The notes beneath the pieces were generated by a model. The model worked only from the letters and a program-made list of their open reading frames with translations, made no database searches and was not told the origin of the DNA. From positions 19,325-83,324 of the forward strand of contig JADKAQ010000030.1 in the NCBI GenBank assembly GCA_016719105.1: a stretch of 64,000 bases of DNA, given 5' to 3'. Origin of the DNA: Gemmatimonadota bacterium (GTDB lineage Bacteria; Gemmatimonadota; Gemmatimonadetes; Gemmatimonadales; Gemmatimonadaceae). The first letter of the stretch is position 1; every line of letters begins with the position of its first letter. The position numbers were made by a program, and so were the translations under genes. Positions 17,659 through 25,865 of the stretch are shown here, in pieces.

Positions 17659-18999
17659 ATGACCAGCACCACCAACGGGTTGTCGGCGCGCTTGCGCGCC
17701 GCGGTCGGCGCACGCGACGGCGAAGGGGCGGTCCTCCTCTGGTCCACCGCCTACTACTTCCTCGTCCTCTGCGCCTACTACGTCATCCGCCCCATCCGCG
17801 ACGACATCGGCGCGGCCAGCGGTGCCGAGAACCTGGCGTGGCTCTTCACCGGGACGCTGGCCGGGATGCTGCTCGCGCATCCGCTGTACACGACCGTGGT
17901 GGCCAAGGTCACGCGACGGCGCTTCGTCTCGTGGGCGTATCGCTTCTTCGCCCTCAACCTGGTGGCGTTCTACCTCTACTTCCGCAGCGCCGACCCGGCG
18001 CAGGCCATCTGGGCCGGGCGCATCTTCTTCATCTGGACGTCCGTCTTCAACCTCTTCGTCGTCTCGGTCTTCTGGTCGCTCACGACCGACCTCTTTCGCC
18101 CGGGACAGGGAAAGCGCCTCTTCGGCTTCGTCGCCGTCGGCGGCACGTTAGGCGCGATGCTCGGCGCCACCATCACCTCGTCGCTCGTCGGCGTCGTGGG
18201 GGGCGTCGGGTTGATGCTCGTCTCGGCCGTGATCCTCGAGCTGGCGGTACAGGCCGCGCTGGTGATCGACAAGCACGAAGGGGCGATGCGCAGCGCGGCG
18301 CTGGCCGAAGGGGAGCGGGCCTCCGACGCGACGCGTGATACGTCGAAGGAGGTGATCGGTGGCGGGATCCTCGACGGGATCAAGCACACCTTCTCGTCGC
18401 CGTATCTCTTCGGCATCGCCACGCTGATCCTCTTCTACACCATCTCGTCGACCTTCCTGTACTTCCAGCAGGCCGACATCGTGGCGGCCGCGTTCGGTGA
18501 CAATCGCGACGAGCGCACGCGCGTCTTCGCCAACATGGACCTGATCACCAACGGCCTCACGCTCATCGCCCAGCTCTTCCTCACCGGTCGCGTGATGAAG
18601 TGGCTCGGCGTCGGCGCGGCCTTGGCCTTCCTCCCCGTGCTCACGATGCTCGGCTTCGGCATCCTGGGGATCGCGCCGGTGCTCTCGGTGCTGATCGTCT
18701 TCCAGGTGGCGCGCCGCGCCGGGAACTTCGCCATTCAACGCCCCGGTCGCGAGGCGCTGTTCACCGTCCTGCCGCGCACCGACAAGTACAAGGCGAAGAA
18801 CTTCAGCGACACCTTCGTCTATCGTTTGGGCGATCAGGTAGGGGCGTGGTCGTACACCGGGATGGCAGTCTTCGGGCTGGGTGCCTCGGGGCTCGCCTTC
18901 ACGATGGTGCCGTTTGCCGCGCTCTGGTTGCTGCTGACGGTGTGGCTGGGACGCAGTTACGCCAAGCTGGAGCGCGCCGGGAGTGGCGCGGCGAAGTAG
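17659..18999 (+). CDS. Multi-pass membrane transporter, MFS or ATP:ADP-carrier-like
   Basis: The 446-residue protein has about 11-12 hydrophobic helices and a short polar N-terminus. Segments such as YYVIRPIRDDIG near the first helix, FWSLTTDLF and a loop RRAGNFAIQRPGREALFTVLPRTDKYKAKNF resemble the NTP/NDP-exchange (Npt1/Npt2-like) group of the major facilitator superfamily. In non-parasitic bacteria these are poorly characterised carriers, so nucleotide exchange should not be assumed. The gene follows the aldo/keto reductase by 87 bases and is convergent with the acyl-CoA dehydrogenase, 18 bases away. Confidence 0.7.
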   Translation: MTSTTNGLSARLRAAVGARDGEGAVLLWSTAYYFLVLCAYYVIRPIRDDIGAASGAENLAWLFTGTLAGMLLAHPLYTTVVAKVTRRRFVSWAYRFFALNLVAFYLYFRSADPAQAIWAGRIFFIWTSVFNLFVVSVFWSLTTDLFRPGQGKRLFGFVAVGGTLGAMLGATITSSLVGVVGGVGLMLVSAVILELAVQAALVIDKHEGAMRSAALAEGERASDATRDTSKEVIGGGILDGIKHTFSSPYLFGIATLILFYTISSTFLYFQQADIVAAAFGDNRDERTRVFANMDLITNGLTLIAQLFLTGRVMKWLGVGAALAFLPVLTMLGFGILGIAPVLSVLIVFQVARRAGNFAIQRPGREALFTVLPRTDKYKAKNFSDTFVYRLGDQVGAWSYTGMAVFGLGASGLAFTMVPFAALWLLLTVWLGRSYAKLERAGSGAAK

Positions 19000-19017
19000 G
19001 AGTCGGCGCGCGGCTCG

Positions 19018-20832
19018 CTAGAACCAGGCGTCCTGCATGTCGAACGGGGTGGTGTCGCCGCGCTCGAGCAGCGTGGCCAACTGCTCGGTGCGCGGCAGCT
19101 CCCAGCCGAACCAGTAGCGCGCCGCCTGCAGCTTGCCGCGATAGAACGCGTCCTCGGGTGCCGAACGCGCGGACGACAGGGCGCGCGAAGCGACGGTGGC
19201 CTGGCGCAGCCAGAGCCACCCGATGACGGTGCGACTGACGAGGTCGAGGTAGGCGCTGGCGTTGGCGAGCGCGAGCGACGGGTCGGTCGTCGCGCCCGAG
19301 AGCAGCAGCGTCTGTGTCACGCGCTCGAGCCGAGTGATGGCCTGGCCGAACTGGTCGCCGAGTGTGGCGAGCGGTTCGAGTTGTCCGGCGTCGCGAGCCG
19401 CCAGGCGCATGCGCGCGACGAGGGCGCGGAACCCGGCACCGTCGTCCTGCCGCACCTTTCGCCCGAGCAGGTCGAGCGCCTGCACGCCGTTGGTCCCCTC
19501 GTGGATCGGGTTCAGGCGGTTGTCACGGTAGAATTGCTCGATGGGATACTCGCGGGCGAAACCGTAGCCGCCTAACGTCTGCATGGCGAGCGAGATCGAC
19601 TCCTGCCCGGCCTCGCCTGGCCACGCCTTGGCGATGGGGGTCAGGACCTCGAGCAGGGCGGAGGCGTCGCGCCGTGACGACTCGTCGGGGGCGGTGCGCT
19701 CCTCGTCGACGAGCCGCGCGCACTGCAGCACGAGCGCGAGTGCCCCCTCCGACGTCGCCTTCTGCGCGAGCAGCATGCGGCGCACGTCCGGGTGCTCGAT
19801 GATCGTCACCGGCGGGCGGGACGGGTCCTTCTCACCCGCGAGGCGCCCCTGCCGGCGGGTGCGCGCGTAGTCGAGCGCGTGCTGATAGGCGGCCGCGGCC
19901 ATCGCCGCCCCCGCGCGCCCCACGCCGATGCGCGCCTCGTTCATCATCTGGAACATGCACGCGAGCCCACGATGCGGCTCACCCACCAACTCGCCGACAC
20001 ATGGCTCCTGCTCACCGAAGTTGAGGATCGTGCTCGTGGTGCCGCGCCATCCCATCTTGTGAATGAGGCCGCCGAGCCGCACGCCGTTGGGGACGAGCGC
20101 GCCGCCATCGTCGCGCCGATAGCGTGGCACCAGCATGAGCGAGATGCCGCGCACACCCGGGGGCGCCCCCTCGATGCGGGCGAGCACCATGTGCACGATG
20201 TTCTCCGACATCTCGTGCTCGCCGCCGGAGATCCACATCTTCGTCCCGCTGATGAGGTAGGTGCCGGGGGGATGGCCGTCCCCGGCTGGGACGGCGCGGG
20301 TGCGAAGGTCGGCGAGCGACGAGCCGGCATCGGGTTCGGTGAGCGCCATCGTCCCGAAGTAGCGCCCCGTCAGGAGCAAATCGAGGTAGCGCGCACGCTG
20401 GTCCGGCGTGCCGAACGTCGCGACGAGGTTGGCGACGCCGGTGGTGAGGAGCGCGTACGACGCGGTCGCGACGTTGGCGGCGTCGAACCAGAGGAGCGCG
20501 GCCGAGGCGACGACGCGCGGGAGCTGCATCCCCCCTGACGCTTCATCGTGCGTCGCCGCGATGAACCCCGCCTCGGCCATCGCCCGCAGCGCTGCGTGCG
20601 CGGCGTCTGGAGTGACCACGCGGCCGTCGTGCACGAACGGCTCGTGCTCGTCGCTCTCGCGGTGGTGCGGTTGGAAGTGTGACTCGGCGAGGGCGCGCGC
20701 GGTGGTCAGGACCGCATCGAACGTCTCCCGCGAATGGTCGGCGTAGCGCGCGCGCGCCGTCAGCGTCTCGACGTCCAGGACTTCGTACAGTTGGAACTCG
20801 AGGTCGCGCGGATTGAGACGGGAGATCGACAT
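19018..20832 (-). CDS. Acyl-CoA dehydrogenase (long FadE-like form with C-terminal extension)
   Basis: 604 residues from the ATG at 20832; the frame is open further upstream but that stretch is arginine-rich and unlike the family. FAD-dependent acyl-CoA dehydrogenase features are present: MALTEPDAGSSLADLRTRA, the central strand domain (KMWISGGEHEMSENIVHMVL), a conserved arginine region (ARIGVGRAG) and GGYGFAREYPIEQFYRDNR with PIHEGTNGVQALDLLGRKV. The extra roughly 150 C-terminal residues are typical of the 600-residue subgroup. The reaction is alpha,beta-desaturation of an acyl-CoA with electrons passing to ETF. It is divergent from a VOC gene. Confidence 0.9.
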   Translation of the reverse strand: MSISRLNPRDLEFQLYEVLDVETLTARARYADHSRETFDAVLTTARALAESHFQPHHRESDEHEPFVHDGRVVTPDAAHAALRAMAEAGFIAATHDEASGGMQLPRVVASAALLWFDAANVATASYALLTTGVANLVATFGTPDQRARYLDLLLTGRYFGTMALTEPDAGSSLADLRTRAVPAGDGHPPGTYLISGTKMWISGGEHEMSENIVHMVLARIEGAPPGVRGISLMLVPRYRRDDGGALVPNGVRLGGLIHKMGWRGTTSTILNFGEQEPCVGELVGEPHRGLACMFQMMNEARIGVGRAGAAMAAAAYQHALDYARTRRQGRLAGEKDPSRPPVTIIEHPDVRRMLLAQKATSEGALALVLQCARLVDEERTAPDESSRRDASALLEVLTPIAKAWPGEAGQESISLAMQTLGGYGFAREYPIEQFYRDNRLNPIHEGTNGVQALDLLGRKVRQDDGAGFRALVARMRLAARDAGQLEPLATLGDQFGQAITRLERVTQTLLLSGATTDPSLALANASAYLDLVSRTVIGWLWLRQATVASRALSSARSAPEDAFYRGKLQAARYWFGWELPRTEQLATLLERGDTTPFDMQDAWF

Positions 20833-21005
20833 GCGGAGTACAGGGGAAGGGGGGGCACGAGCGCGAGTGCGCGCGCGGGGCAAACGTACGCGCCCGGCCC
20901 CGGTTCTCAAGCACGACCCCGGGCGCGCGACGCCGAGCGTCGTGCGGAGTGACGGCCTGGGAGGTGACGGCTCGCGCCGGGCGCGTGCGAGGGGTAGCAT
21001 CCGGC

Positions 21006-21407
21006 ATGGCATACCTCGACCTCGTGACCCTCGTCGTGCGGGACTACGACCCGGCCATCGCCTTCTTCGTCGACGTCCTCCACTTCGATCTCGTCGAGGA
21101 TGTGCCATCGCTGACGAACGATGGGCGTCCCAAACGCTGGGTCGTGGTGCGCCCCCCGGGTGGGGTCACGGGGCTCCTGCTGGCCCGCGCCGATGGTGAG
21201 GCGCAGTCGGCGGCGGTCGGGGCGCAGTTCGCGGGTCGCGTCGGGCTCTTCCTGCGCGTGGACGACTTCGACGAGGCGTACGCCCGCATGCAGGGAGCGG
21301 GGGTGACGTTCGTGTCGCCCCCGCGCCGCGAGGTCTATGGGATGGTCGCGGTCTTTCGGGACTGCGAGGGGAACGCGTGGGACCTGCTCGGGCCGCGCGC
21401 CGTGTGA
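21006..21407 (+). CDS. VOC (glyoxalase) superfamily protein
   Basis: 133 residues starting at ATG 21006. The sequence follows the paired beta-alpha-beta-beta-beta layout: LDLVTLVVRDYDPAIAFFVDVLHFDL at the start, LFLRVDDFDEAYARMQGAGV in the middle, and VAVFRDCEGNAWDLLGPRAV at the end. The last segment, including a phenylalanine-rearranging FRDxxGNxWDL motif, is typical of glyoxalase-like proteins of unknown substrate. It is divergent from the acyl-CoA dehydrogenase with 173 bases between starts and is not related in sequence to the VOC protein near position 1,039 beyond the shared fold. Confidence 0.82.
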   Translation: MAYLDLVTLVVRDYDPAIAFFVDVLHFDLVEDVPSLTNDGRPKRWVVVRPPGGVTGLLLARADGEAQSAAVGAQFAGRVGLFLRVDDFDEAYARMQGAGVTFVSPPRREVYGMVAVFRDCEGNAWDLLGPRAV

Positions 21408-22101
21408 CGCGTGCCTGTGCGCGCCCGTGCGCGTGTCAGCGCGCGCGTGCGTATGCGTGCGACGTGGATCGCGTCGCGCGGGCCTAACGCGGCGTCGTGC
21501 CGGACAACGCGGTGCCAGCACACTCCCACGATCCCCCCGGATCGCCGTTGTACTGACACCTCGTTGCCCAGCGGTGTTCGTCCGCGCCACGAGGAAGTGC
21601 AATCGAGGGGCCCACGCGCGACCGTCAGGCAAGTCCAGTCACGACAGCGACTTCTGGCTCCGGAGTGCCTGACGGGGGCGACGCGTGCCGATGCAGGGCA
21701 TTGCAACGCTGTATCGCCATGATGCAGAGAGGTCGCTGAGGTGGCAGCGCTCGCAGCGGTCCCCGGCGACGTGGCTGTCGTCGGCGCACGTCGGGACGAG
21801 GCGAATCGTTGCAGCTGACAGGCCCGCCATGCGAATGCTGCAATGCACTCCCGTGATCTGCGACACTTGCAGCTGCGCTCCGCCGGTACATAGTTCCCCG
21901 GCGACTCGTCCCGTGCTGATCGGAACGACGCGCCCTGCCCCTGCCATGCTGGAGACCGACTCGGCGACGGTGACCGAGCCCTCCCCCCGATCCGGCGCAT
22001 GGGTGTTGACCTGTTGGGCGGTCATGGTGCCCTCGCCCGCGCGGACGCAGTCCCCGCGCCGCACCGCTGATCCGCGACACCAAACGAGAGAGCCGACCCT
22101 C
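21408..22101. other. 694-base gap without a supported gene
   Basis: An alternating purine-pyrimidine G/C stretch (about 21,411-21,470) opens the gap. A nine-base word TTGCAGCTG occurs twice (near 21,808 and 21,867). The frame of the downstream lipoprotein gene is open far upstream, but that extension has no signal peptide and atypical composition. I see no tRNA, no convincing terminator and no conserved small gene. A long untranslated leader for the downstream gene is possible. Confidence 0.5.
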
Positions 22102-23535
22102 ATGCTCCGAAGAAACAGCGCGAGTGCACTCAGCCTGGTGGCGCTTGCTGCCATGGTGGCCGCGTGCGCCGATCCGACCATGCCGTCTCCGGTTCGTTTG
22201 TCACCCGACGAGCTGGACCAGCCCTCGGCGGCGGTGCAGGCGGCTGCGACGGTGGCGATGGGCCCGTACACCGTCACCATCACCGATCTAGGCGTTCCGA
22301 CCGGGGGGACCTACTCCTCCGCCTACGCGATCAACAACCTCGGGCAGGTTGCCGGGATGTCGTCCAACGCGGCGGGGGCACTGGCTCCCCTGCTGTGGAC
22401 CGGCGGCAGCTTCGTCACGATCCCCAACTTCGACCCGTCCGGACTGCTGATCCCGGTCCGGATCAACGATGGCGGGGACATGATCCTCAACGAGTCCATC
22501 GGCGGGACGTCGATCAACTACGCCATCTGGCGCCAGCCTAACGGGACATTCAACCGACTCCCGCCGTTTCCCGGCGGCGACGTGCTGCGCGTCTATGCGC
22601 GTGGCATGAACGCCGGTGGCTCGATCGCTGGCATGGTGCGTGAGCCCAACCTCGCGATGACGACGCACGGCGTTCTCTGGCAGAATGGTGCCTTCGTGCA
22701 GGACCTCGGGGCGATGGCCGGTTTCCAGTCGACCAATCCGCAGGACATCAACGACCTCGGGCAGGTCGTCGGGATTTCGACCAGCACCACCAACTTCAAT
22801 TCGACCGCCTTCTCCTGGCAGAACGGGAGCTTCACCAACCTCGGCGCGCTGGTGGCCGGAGCCGCGTCCAGCGCGACCGCGGTCAACAACACCGGCACGG
22901 TCGTCGGGACGAGCAACGGTGGCTTCCCCGTACGCTGGGTCAACGGGGCGATCCAATCCCTCCCCGTTCCGGCCGGCGTGATCCAGCCGCAGCCAGTGGA
23001 CGTGAACGATGCGGGCGACATCATCGGTTGGGGGACGTCGAGCGCGGCGGGAGTGCTCTACGCCTCGGCGTTCTGGCGCAACGGGGTGGGCTACCTCCTG
23101 CCGGCATGGCCGGGCGCTACGCAGACCATGGCGCGCAGCATCAACAACAACGGCGAGATCGTCGGCGAGGGGCCGCTCGTTCCCGGTGGGCCAATGCACG
23201 CCCTGCTGTGGAAGGTCACGACCGGGAGCCCGCCGCCCCCGCCGCCCGTCGGGAACACCGCACCTAACGCGACGCTCGTCGCCACGACCTCGACGCGGAT
23301 CAGGGCCGGGGGCAAGGTGACCATGCGCGGCAGCTTCACCGATCCCGACAACGGCCCGTGGAGCTACCAGTTCGTCTGGGGGAACGGCACCTCGTCCGGG
23401 ACCAGGACGACGGCCGGGAGCGTGACACTGAGCCACAAGTACGCGGCGCGCGGATCCTACGGCGTGAAGTTCATCGTCACCGACGCCAAGGGCGCGGCCG
23501 ACACGTCGTCGGTGGTCACGGTGACGGTGCGTTAG
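22102..23535 (+). CDS. Exported HAF-repeat lipoprotein with C-terminal PKD domain
   Basis: 477 residues from ATG 22102, chosen because it opens a lipoprotein signal peptide with lipobox MVAAC. The body carries repeated units of the HAF type: AYAINNLGQVAGMS, DINDLGQVVGIS, AVNNTGTVVGTS, DVNDAGDIIGWG and SINNNGEIVGEG, each with a preceding W-x-x-G strand. After a proline-rich linker (SPPPPPPVGN) the last 80 residues form a PKD-like beta-sandwich. HAF proteins are predicted surface or secreted beta-propeller-like proteins of unknown role. The stop TAG is part of the word GTTAGG. A perfect hairpin follows 32 bases later. Confidence 0.85.
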   Translation: MLRRNSASALSLVALAAMVAACADPTMPSPVRLSPDELDQPSAAVQAAATVAMGPYTVTITDLGVPTGGTYSSAYAINNLGQVAGMSSNAAGALAPLLWTGGSFVTIPNFDPSGLLIPVRINDGGDMILNESIGGTSINYAIWRQPNGTFNRLPPFPGGDVLRVYARGMNAGGSIAGMVREPNLAMTTHGVLWQNGAFVQDLGAMAGFQSTNPQDINDLGQVVGISTSTTNFNSTAFSWQNGSFTNLGALVAGAASSATAVNNTGTVVGTSNGGFPVRWVNGAIQSLPVPAGVIQPQPVDVNDAGDIIGWGTSSAAGVLYASAFWRNGVGYLLPAWPGATQTMARSINNNGEIVGEGPLVPGGPMHALLWKVTTGSPPPPPPVGNTAPNATLVATTSTRIRAGGKVTMRGSFTDPDNGPWSYQFVWGNGTSSGTRTTAGSVTLSHKYAARGSYGVKFIVTDAKGAADTSSVVTVTVR

Positions 23536-23567
23536 GCGACCGTCGCGTCACCGTCGAACGTTGGTAC

Positions 23568-23600
23568 AACGAGGGGCGGCTCCCAGGGCCGCCCCTCGTT
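23568..23600 (+). terminator. Perfect 13-bp hairpin after the HAF lipoprotein gene
   Basis: AACGAGGGGCGGC and its exact complement GCCGCCCCTCGTT flank a 7-base loop (TCCCAGG). No U-tract follows, so it may act by an alternative or Rho-assisted mechanism, or protect the transcript end. It also shows that the TTG at 23599 is not the start of the next gene. Confidence 0.72.
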
Positions 23601-23661
23601 GGCGCTCGGCCTCGCGCGCAACCCTCGCTACGCGGCCTCGAGCGATGCAAGTTTCCTCGCT

Positions 23662-24870
23662 GTGACCACTCCCCTGCCTTCACCCGCTGCGCCGGGTGCC
23701 CCGCGCACCGCCGGCACGTCCGGCGCGGCCGTCGTCATCATCGGCGGCGGCATCGTCGGCGCCTCCATCGCCTATCACCTCGCGGTACGCGGCTGCCGCG
23801 ACATCCTCATCCTCGAGCGCTGGGAGTCACCCGCGACGGGGAGCACCGGCCGATCAGCCGGGGGGGTACGGCACCAGTTCAACACCGAGGTGAACATCCG
23901 GCTGTCGCAGTACGGCATCGAGCGGCTGCGGCACTTCACGGAGGAAATCGGCGGCTTTGCCCAGCTCCGGCAGGTCGGCTACCTCTTCCTCATCACGGAT
24001 GGCGATACCTGGGGACGCTACCAGCAGCAGGTGCAACTCCAGCGACGGCTCGGCGTCCCCACGGAGCTGCTGACGGCGGCTGAAGCCGAGCGCCTCGTCC
24101 CCGGGACGGTAGTGGACGACGTCGTCGGCGCCACGTTCTGCCCGCGGGACGGCTACTGCGATCCGTACGGGATCGCGATGGGGTACCTCACGCGCGCACG
24201 CGAGCTGGGCGCGCGGGTCCGCTGTTCCTTGCCCGTCACCGCATTGCACGTCACGGCCGGGCGCGTGACCGCGGTCGAGGCAGGAGGCGAGACGATCGGT
24301 TGCGACGTGATGGTCAACGCCGCGGGCGCCTGGGCCGGCCAGGTAGGCGCCCTCGCCGGCCTGTCGATCCCGGTGCAGCCGTATCGTCGCACCATCTACA
24401 TGACCGAGCCGTTTGCCGGACTCCCCGACGACATCCCCTTCTCGTTCGACGTGGCGAGCGGCTTCTACATGCGCAAGGAAGGGCGCGGGCTGATCTTCGG
24501 GCTCACCAACCCTAACGAGCCGTCGAGCGAACGGCTCGACGTGGACTGGGAGTGGTTCGAGACGGTGCTCCACCACGGCGTGCGGCGCTTTCCGCAGCTG
24601 CAGGACGCACAGCTGTCGCAGAAGAAGTGCTGGTCCGGGCTGTACGAAGTCACCCCAGATCACATGCCGGTGCTGGGCCGGCACCCCGACCTCCTCAACT
24701 ACATCGATGCCAGCGGCTTCAGCGGGCACGGGGTGATGCACTCTCCGGCCACCGGCCTGCTGATGGCCGAGGAGATCCTCGATGGACGGGCGCACACGAT
24801 CGACATCGACGAGCTGCGCATCTCGCGCTTCACACGGCGGTCCGTCGCAATCGAGACCAACATCTTCTAG
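23662..24870 (+). CDS. FAD-dependent amino-acid oxidoreductase (sarcosine oxidase beta/DadA family)
   Basis: 402 residues from GTG 23662; a TTG 63 bases upstream sits inside the preceding terminator and is rejected. The dinucleotide-binding motif VVIIGGGIVGASIAYHLAVRG is at the N-terminus, followed by STGRSAGGVRHQF, typical of SoxB-like oxidases. A second conserved block is DVMVNAAGAWAGQVGALAG, and the C-terminus has the FSGHGVMHSPATGLLMAEEILDG motif. The enzyme probably oxidises a secondary or D-amino acid, passing electrons to FAD. No alpha subunit is encoded nearby. The next gene is convergent, 11 bases away. Confidence 0.87.
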   Translation: MTTPLPSPAAPGAPRTAGTSGAAVVIIGGGIVGASIAYHLAVRGCRDILILERWESPATGSTGRSAGGVRHQFNTEVNIRLSQYGIERLRHFTEEIGGFAQLRQVGYLFLITDGDTWGRYQQQVQLQRRLGVPTELLTAAEAERLVPGTVVDDVVGATFCPRDGYCDPYGIAMGYLTRARELGARVRCSLPVTALHVTAGRVTAVEAGGETIGCDVMVNAAGAWAGQVGALAGLSIPVQPYRRTIYMTEPFAGLPDDIPFSFDVASGFYMRKEGRGLIFGLTNPNEPSSERLDVDWEWFETVLHHGVRRFPQLQDAQLSQKKCWSGLYEVTPDHMPVLGRHPDLLNYIDASGFSGHGVMHSPATGLLMAEEILDGRAHTIDIDELRISRFTRRSVAIETNIF

Positions 24871-24881
24871 CGCGTCGCCCG

Positions 24882-25766
24882 CTAGCGCCCCGCGACGAGC
24901 GTCACCGCGAGGCACCCGGCCACGATGAGGACGACCCCGGCCAGGCGTGGACCCGACATCCGCTCGCGCAGCAGCGCCCATCCCATCCACACCCCGACCG
25001 CGATGCTCACCTGGCGCATCCCCAGCACGTAGCTGGTGACGCCGGTGCGCAACGCGAGCAGGATGAGCAGGTACGACGCCGTGTTCATCGCCCCGATGCC
25101 GACGATGCTCGGCGCGTGTGCGCGCCACGCCTGTCGAGTCGCGCCAGATGCAACCCGCGTGGCCAGCCACACACCGTAGCCGAGCGCCACGAGGACGGTG
25201 TAGAGGTACATGTAGGCGAACGGCGCCATGACGGCCACTGCGCGCTTGTCCCAGACGGTGTAACCGGCGGCGACGAAGCCCGCCGCGATCGAGTACAGCG
25301 TGGCCCGCCCGCGCAGCGACGTCGCGAGCCCGCGAACGGCGGAGCGCGACCACTCGGGGAGGTTGAGGACGAGAATCCCGCAGACGATCGCCAGGAGTCC
25401 CGCGACGCCCAGCGGGGCGACCCGTTCGCCTAACGCGAACCACCCCGCCACCGGGAGGAAGGCAAGGATCGCCCCGCGCGAGATGGGATAGACCACCGAC
25501 AGCTCACCGTGGCGATAGGCGCGCGCGAGGAACAGGTAGTTCAGCCCGACACCGGTGGCCGCGACGGCGGTGAACCAGGCGACCGTCGCCGCCTCGGGAA
25601 GGTCGGCGGCAAAGCCCCAGACGAAGACCGGGGCGAAGAGGACGACCTCGACGATCTTGCTGAGCGCCACGACCTCCTGCGTCCCGCCGGCGCGCTTGAG
25701 CAGGAGGTTCCACGAGGCGTGCAGGAGCGCCGAGAGAAGGACGAGGGCAATCGCGCTCAGCGGCAT
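24882..25766 (-). CDS. EamA/DMT-family drug/metabolite transporter
   Basis: 294 residues from ATG at 25766. Ten hydrophobic helices form two EamA repeats of about 140 residues; the first repeat begins MPLSAIALVLLSALLHASWN and the second near YSIAAGFVAAGYTVWDKRA. Conserved proline/glycine positions such as YPISRGAILAFLPV and LGERVAPLGVAGLLAIVCGILVL are as in the family. DMT transporters export amino acids or other metabolites, and no substrate can be assigned. It is convergent with the FAD oxidoreductase and divergent from the glycosidase, with 99 bases between starts. Confidence 0.86.
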   Translation of the reverse strand: MPLSAIALVLLSALLHASWNLLLKRAGGTQEVVALSKIVEVVLFAPVFVWGFAADLPEAATVAWFTAVAATGVGLNYLFLARAYRHGELSVVYPISRGAILAFLPVAGWFALGERVAPLGVAGLLAIVCGILVLNLPEWSRSAVRGLATSLRGRATLYSIAAGFVAAGYTVWDKRAVAVMAPFAYMYLYTVLVALGYGVWLATRVASGATRQAWRAHAPSIVGIGAMNTASYLLILLALRTGVTSYVLGMRQVSIAVGVWMGWALLRERMSGPRLAGVVLIVAGCLAVTLVAGR

Positions 25767-25865
25767 GGTGGGGGAATCTCGCCCGCCCGGCGCTTCCTCG
25801 ACAGCCTCGCCGCGCACGCCCACATTCCAGCCGGTCACCCCCACTCGATCCCGACGATCCCGACG

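Noticed and set aside
21408..22101. Upstream extension of the HAF lipoprotein gene
   Set aside because: The extension lacks a signal peptide and would bury the lipobox about 140 residues inside the protein.
25509..25865. N-terminal extension of the glycosidase
   Set aside because: It would overlap the divergent EamA transporter and place the clear signal peptide internally.
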